Source: Congzhengia sp045576635 (GTDB lineage: Bacteria; Bacillota; Clostridia; UBA1381; UBA9506). From it: a stretch of DNA of 24,753 bases. The notes under the pieces are model-generated. The model searched no databases and was not told where the DNA came from. It was given only the letters and a program-made list of their open reading frames with translations. Below, in pieces: positions 22,557 to 24,753 of the stretch. The stretch spans positions 1 to 24,753 of the forward strand of contig JAZNGT010000020.1 in assembly GCA_045576635.1 (NCBI GenBank), written 5' to 3'. How positions within the stretch are numbered: position 1 is the first letter of the stretch; the number at the start of each line of letters is the position of its first letter. The position numbers and the translations under genes are program-made.

Positions 22557-23413
22557 TAATTATTATTGACACAGTTTCCAAAATCTTTTAAGGATTTAAA
22601 TCGGTATCCCGCGCTTTTAAGGTCCTTTAAAACACGGTCTAAAACATCGGCATTGTCTTTTGATACGGCATGCAAAAGCAAAACTGCGCCGTCATGTACG
22701 CCGTCCATAATCTGTCTGTATGCATAATCGGTTCCTTTTTGATTTTTAACCTCCCAGTCTTTATATGCAAAACTCCAAAATACTGTGTGATATCCCAAAT
22801 CATTCGTGAGTGCGAGCGTGCGTTCGGAATATTCTCCCATGGGCGGACGGAAAAACTGCATTTTCTCGCCCGTTAGTTCGTGAAACGATTCTGAAAGTTT
22901 TTCAATTTCATCCGTTAGTTTTTCAATACTATTTACCTCGGGCATACTGGGATGATTTACCGTATGATTTCCCACAATGTGCCCTTCTTTTACCATGCGT
23001 TTTATGAGGTCGGGCTCATTTTTAATATAGGGTCCTGTAACAAAAAACGCCGCAGGCACTTCGTTTTCTTTTAAAACGTCCAAAATTTTTGCGGTATAAC
23101 CGTTTTCATAACCTTCGTCAAAGGTAAGATAAAGCGCGTGTGGCTCACTGTCTTTATAGTATGCGCCGTATTGGTTTAAAATCTGAATCGTTTTTTCCGG
23201 AATTTCCGGTGGCGCATTTTTATTTTTTTTGAGTCCCCAGCCGTGCTTTTCATTTGATAGTGTTCCGTATTTCCCTGGATTTAACCGTTTTGAAACCGTT
23301 ACCATAACAGGCGCGGTTTCTTCTGTAATTTCGTGCCGAAAAACGCTTTTATCTGTACATCCGCAGCATAAAAGCGGCACAATCAAGAGTAGAGAAATCC
23401 ATTTTGTTTTCAT
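22556..23413 (-). CDS. pdaA: PdaA-like polysaccharide deacetylase, probable lipoprotein (spore cortex)
   Basis: 285 aa from ATG 23413, chosen because GGGAG is 7 bases upstream and a signal peptide begins there; an upstream in-frame TTG at 23470 has no ribosome site. Residues 1-18 form a hydrophobic signal with a Cys cluster (LLCCGC) resembling a lipobox, though not a textbook one. The NodB fold is complete: TFDEGYENGYT (97-107, Asp99), metal ligands His150 and His154 (GNHTVNHP), RPPMGEYSE (Arg189) and LLLHAVS (His248). TFDEGYENG and GHIVGNHTVNHPSM are typical of the delta-lactam-forming de-N-acetylase PdaA, which removes acetyl from muramic acid in the spore cortex so that muramic-delta-lactam can form. 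It lies directly upstream of spoIVB on the same strand, which fits a forespore role. I could not find a convincing sigma-G promoter for this gene. Confidence 0.87.
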   Translation of the reverse strand: MKTKWISLLLIVPLLCCGCTDKSVFRHEITEETAPVMVTVSKRLNPGKYGTLSNEKHGWGLKKNKNAPPEIPEKTIQILNQYGAYYKDSEPHALYLTFDEGYENGYTAKILDVLKENEVPAAFFVTGPYIKNEPDLIKRMVKEGHIVGNHTVNHPSMPEVNSIEKLTDEIEKLSESFHELTGEKMQFFRPPMGEYSERTLALTNDLGYHTVFWSFAYKDWEVKNQKGTDYAYRQIMDGVHDGAVLLLHAVSKDNADVLDRVLKDLKSAGYRFKSLKDFGNCVNNN

Positions 23414-23554
23414 ACTTTTACTCCCGTTTTTTTGTACATCTATATGCTTATGCGCAAAAAAAATTCTCAAATTTAAATGTTCTTTAACGAATATGTAACA
23501 ATTTTACGCTATAATAAAAACAAGTAGACTTATTCTAAAAAAGGAGGGCAAAGC

Positions 23555-24394
23555 ATGGCGTTTTTCAGAAAAAAATTAAAGTTTACTCCCAACAAAAATA
23601 CGGCGCTTGTTGTGCTCATACTTTTGACGATTATTTGGCTTATTATGGGCATTCGTGCCCTGACCCGCTACGACAGGTCTTTGCGCGGTGCGGCGTACGA
23701 AGATGCTCCCGTTTATCTTCCCGAGTACAAAGTGCGTGCGCTCGTAAACGCAAGCGGCGAACCCACTGCCGATTATTTTGAAATTTATCCGCCGAGTGAA
23801 GACGAAAAGGTAATCTATCTTACCTTTGATGATGGCCCGTCCACCAAGATAACACCCAAAATTTTAGATATTTTAAAACGGTATCACGTTCGTGCAACCT
23901 TCTTTGTTGTCGGCAAAAACGCCGAGAAAAACCCCGAAATAATAAAGCGAATTGCAAAAGAAGGGCACTCTGTCGCAAGTCACTCGTATACACACGACTA
24001 CGATGTGCTCTACGCAGACCCCGAAACGTTCCGCTCCGAAATAAAAACTGCGCGTCAGGCACTTTTAAACATTGTCGGCGAAAAATATTATACCGATATT
24101 TTCCGTTTTCCCGGCGGTGCATTCAGAAATGAACGCGCAGAAATGAAAAACGTTTTGATTGAAGAAAACATCCCGTTTGTAAACTGGAACGCGCTAACTG
24201 GTGATGCAGAAACGCAAAATCCTGCTCCGTACGACTTGATTATGCGCGCAAAACGGACGGCAAAAGATGCAAATTCGGTGGTTCTTTTGATGCACGATGC
24301 GCCATTAAAACAGGCAACCGTCGATGCACTTCCTACTATCATCGAATATTTTAAAGACAAAGGCTATCGCTTTTTGCCACTTCATCGATATTAG
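23555..24394 (+). CDS. Membrane-anchored polysaccharide deacetylase (PgdA/NodB type)
   Basis: 279 aa. A basic N-terminus and one membrane segment (about 16-34) place the enzyme outside the cell, tethered. The NodB domain is complete: TFDDGPS (90-96, with Asp92 and Asp93), HSYTHD (His143, His147), FRFPGG (Arg184), WNALTGDAE (Asp217) and LLMHD (His247). This set fits N-deacetylation of GlcNAc or MurNAc in peptidoglycan or a surface polysaccharide, which commonly gives lysozyme resistance. The start is secure: AAGGAGG lies 7 bases before the ATG. A TATAAT (23510-23515) with only a weak -35 is a candidate promoter. It is divergent from the PdaA-like gene across 141 bp, and the two proteins are only distantly related. 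The next gene begins 36 bp after its stop, with no terminator between. Confidence 0.87.
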   Translation: MAFFRKKLKFTPNKNTALVVLILLTIIWLIMGIRALTRYDRSLRGAAYEDAPVYLPEYKVRALVNASGEPTADYFEIYPPSEDEKVIYLTFDDGPSTKITPKILDILKRYHVRATFFVVGKNAEKNPEIIKRIAKEGHSVASHSYTHDYDVLYADPETFRSEIKTARQALLNIVGEKYYTDIFRFPGGAFRNERAEMKNVLIEENIPFVNWNALTGDAETQNPAPYDLIMRAKRTAKDANSVVLLMHDAPLKQATVDALPTIIEYFKDKGYRFLPLHRY

Positions 24395-24430
24395 TTTTTA
24401 CAAAATATATAGCATTTAAGGTGACCTTTA

Positions 24431-24753
24431 ATGAAAACATTACTCACATTATTTATAACCTTTGCAAAAATTGGTGCTTTTACCTTTGGCGGCGGCTACG
24501 CAATGCTAGAACTTATGAAAGCCGAGATTTGCAAAAAACACAATTGGTGCGACGAGGCGGAACTTTTGGATTATTTTGCACTGTCACAGTGTACGCCCGG
24601 CGTAATTGCCGTAAATGTCGCAACCTTTGTAGGAAGAAAAATCGCAGGCATTTTAGGCGGTATTTTGGCAACAATCGGGGTTGTACTTCCCTCTTTTTGC
24701 ATCATTCTTTTTATTGCAAGTTTTCTGAAAAACTTTGCAGAATACGAAATCAC
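24431..24753 (+). CDS. Chromate transporter (CHR) family protein, N-terminal part, runs off window
   Basis: Found by hand: ATG at 24431 with AAGGTGA (24418-24424) 6 bases upstream, open for 107 codons to the window edge. It opens MKTLLTLFITFAKIGAFTFG, then GGYAMLELM. Further on come YFALSQCTPGVIAVNVATFV and GRKIAGILGGILATIGVVLP, followed by a hydrophobic segment. This is the CHR domain, with FGGGYAM and the CTPGVIAVNVATFVG signature. In clostridia such proteins are usually short single-domain forms encoded as adjacent pairs that together make the transporter. A second chr gene is therefore expected just beyond the window. The family is named for chromate or sulfate export; the natural substrate in anaerobes is unclear. 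It is probably co-transcribed with the deacetylase gene. Confidence 0.88.
   Translation, partial: MKTLLTLFITFAKIGAFTFGGGYAMLELMKAEICKKHNWCDEAELLDYFALSQCTPGVIAVNVATFVGRKIAGILGGILATIGVVLPSFCIILFIASFLKNFAEYEI

Overview
The window looks like chromosome from a low-GC, spore-forming member of the Clostridia (Firmicutes), probably an uncultured gut or rumen type. It carries a SpoIVB sporulation peptidase, a PdaA-type spore-cortex deacetylase, a Veg protein, SLH-anchored surface proteins, strong AGGAGG-type ribosome binding sites and sigma-A-type promoters. The taxon is inferred from gene content only; no rRNA gene is present.

Region 1 (1-13.8 kb, minus strand) is a five-gene operon of exported proteins, read from about 13.8 kb down past position 1. 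In order it encodes an SLH-like surface protein (10745-13546), a C-terminal-SLH protein (8933-10720), a 1409-aa CBM/SLH/parallel beta-helix/Ig-like protein (4704-8933), a 1302-aa CBM/beta-helix protein (742-4650) and a TTG-started CBM-like protein that runs off the window (1-727). Spacings are short: one TAATG overlap, gaps of 24 and 53 bp, and one ribosome binding site lying on the preceding stop codon. The likely job is binding and cutting a complex polysaccharide at the cell surface. A divergent REC-AraC regulator (13943-15496) shares the control region and is the obvious candidate regulator.

Region 2 (15.5-18.7 kb, plus strand) holds veg with a consensus promoter and a perfect terminator. 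It is followed by an 841-aa fusion of a sugar-isomerase-type TIM barrel to an AMP-forming acyl-CoA synthetase, ending at a symmetric terminator.

Region 3 (18.69-21.40 kb) is an islet bracketed by a 111-bp perfect direct repeat, which is the 3' end of spoIVB. It holds three tandem 22-bp iteron-like repeats, a run of strong hairpins, and a coupled three-gene minus-strand operon: DUF4417 protein, orphan PT-TG/ParB-type toxin-like protein, metallophosphoesterase. No integrase is visible, so it looks like a small mobile cassette or the remnant of a larger element.

Region 4 (21.3-24.75 kb) holds spoIVB with a good candidate sigma-G promoter, a PdaA-like lipoprotein deacetylase upstream of it, a divergent membrane-anchored PgdA-like deacetylase, and the start of a chromate-transporter (CHR) family gene that runs off the right edge.

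The best candidates for something undescribed are the spoIVB-tail islet with its orphan toxin-like gene, the isomerase/acyl-CoA synthetase fusion, and the SLH/beta-helix surface operon with its degenerate-receiver regulator.
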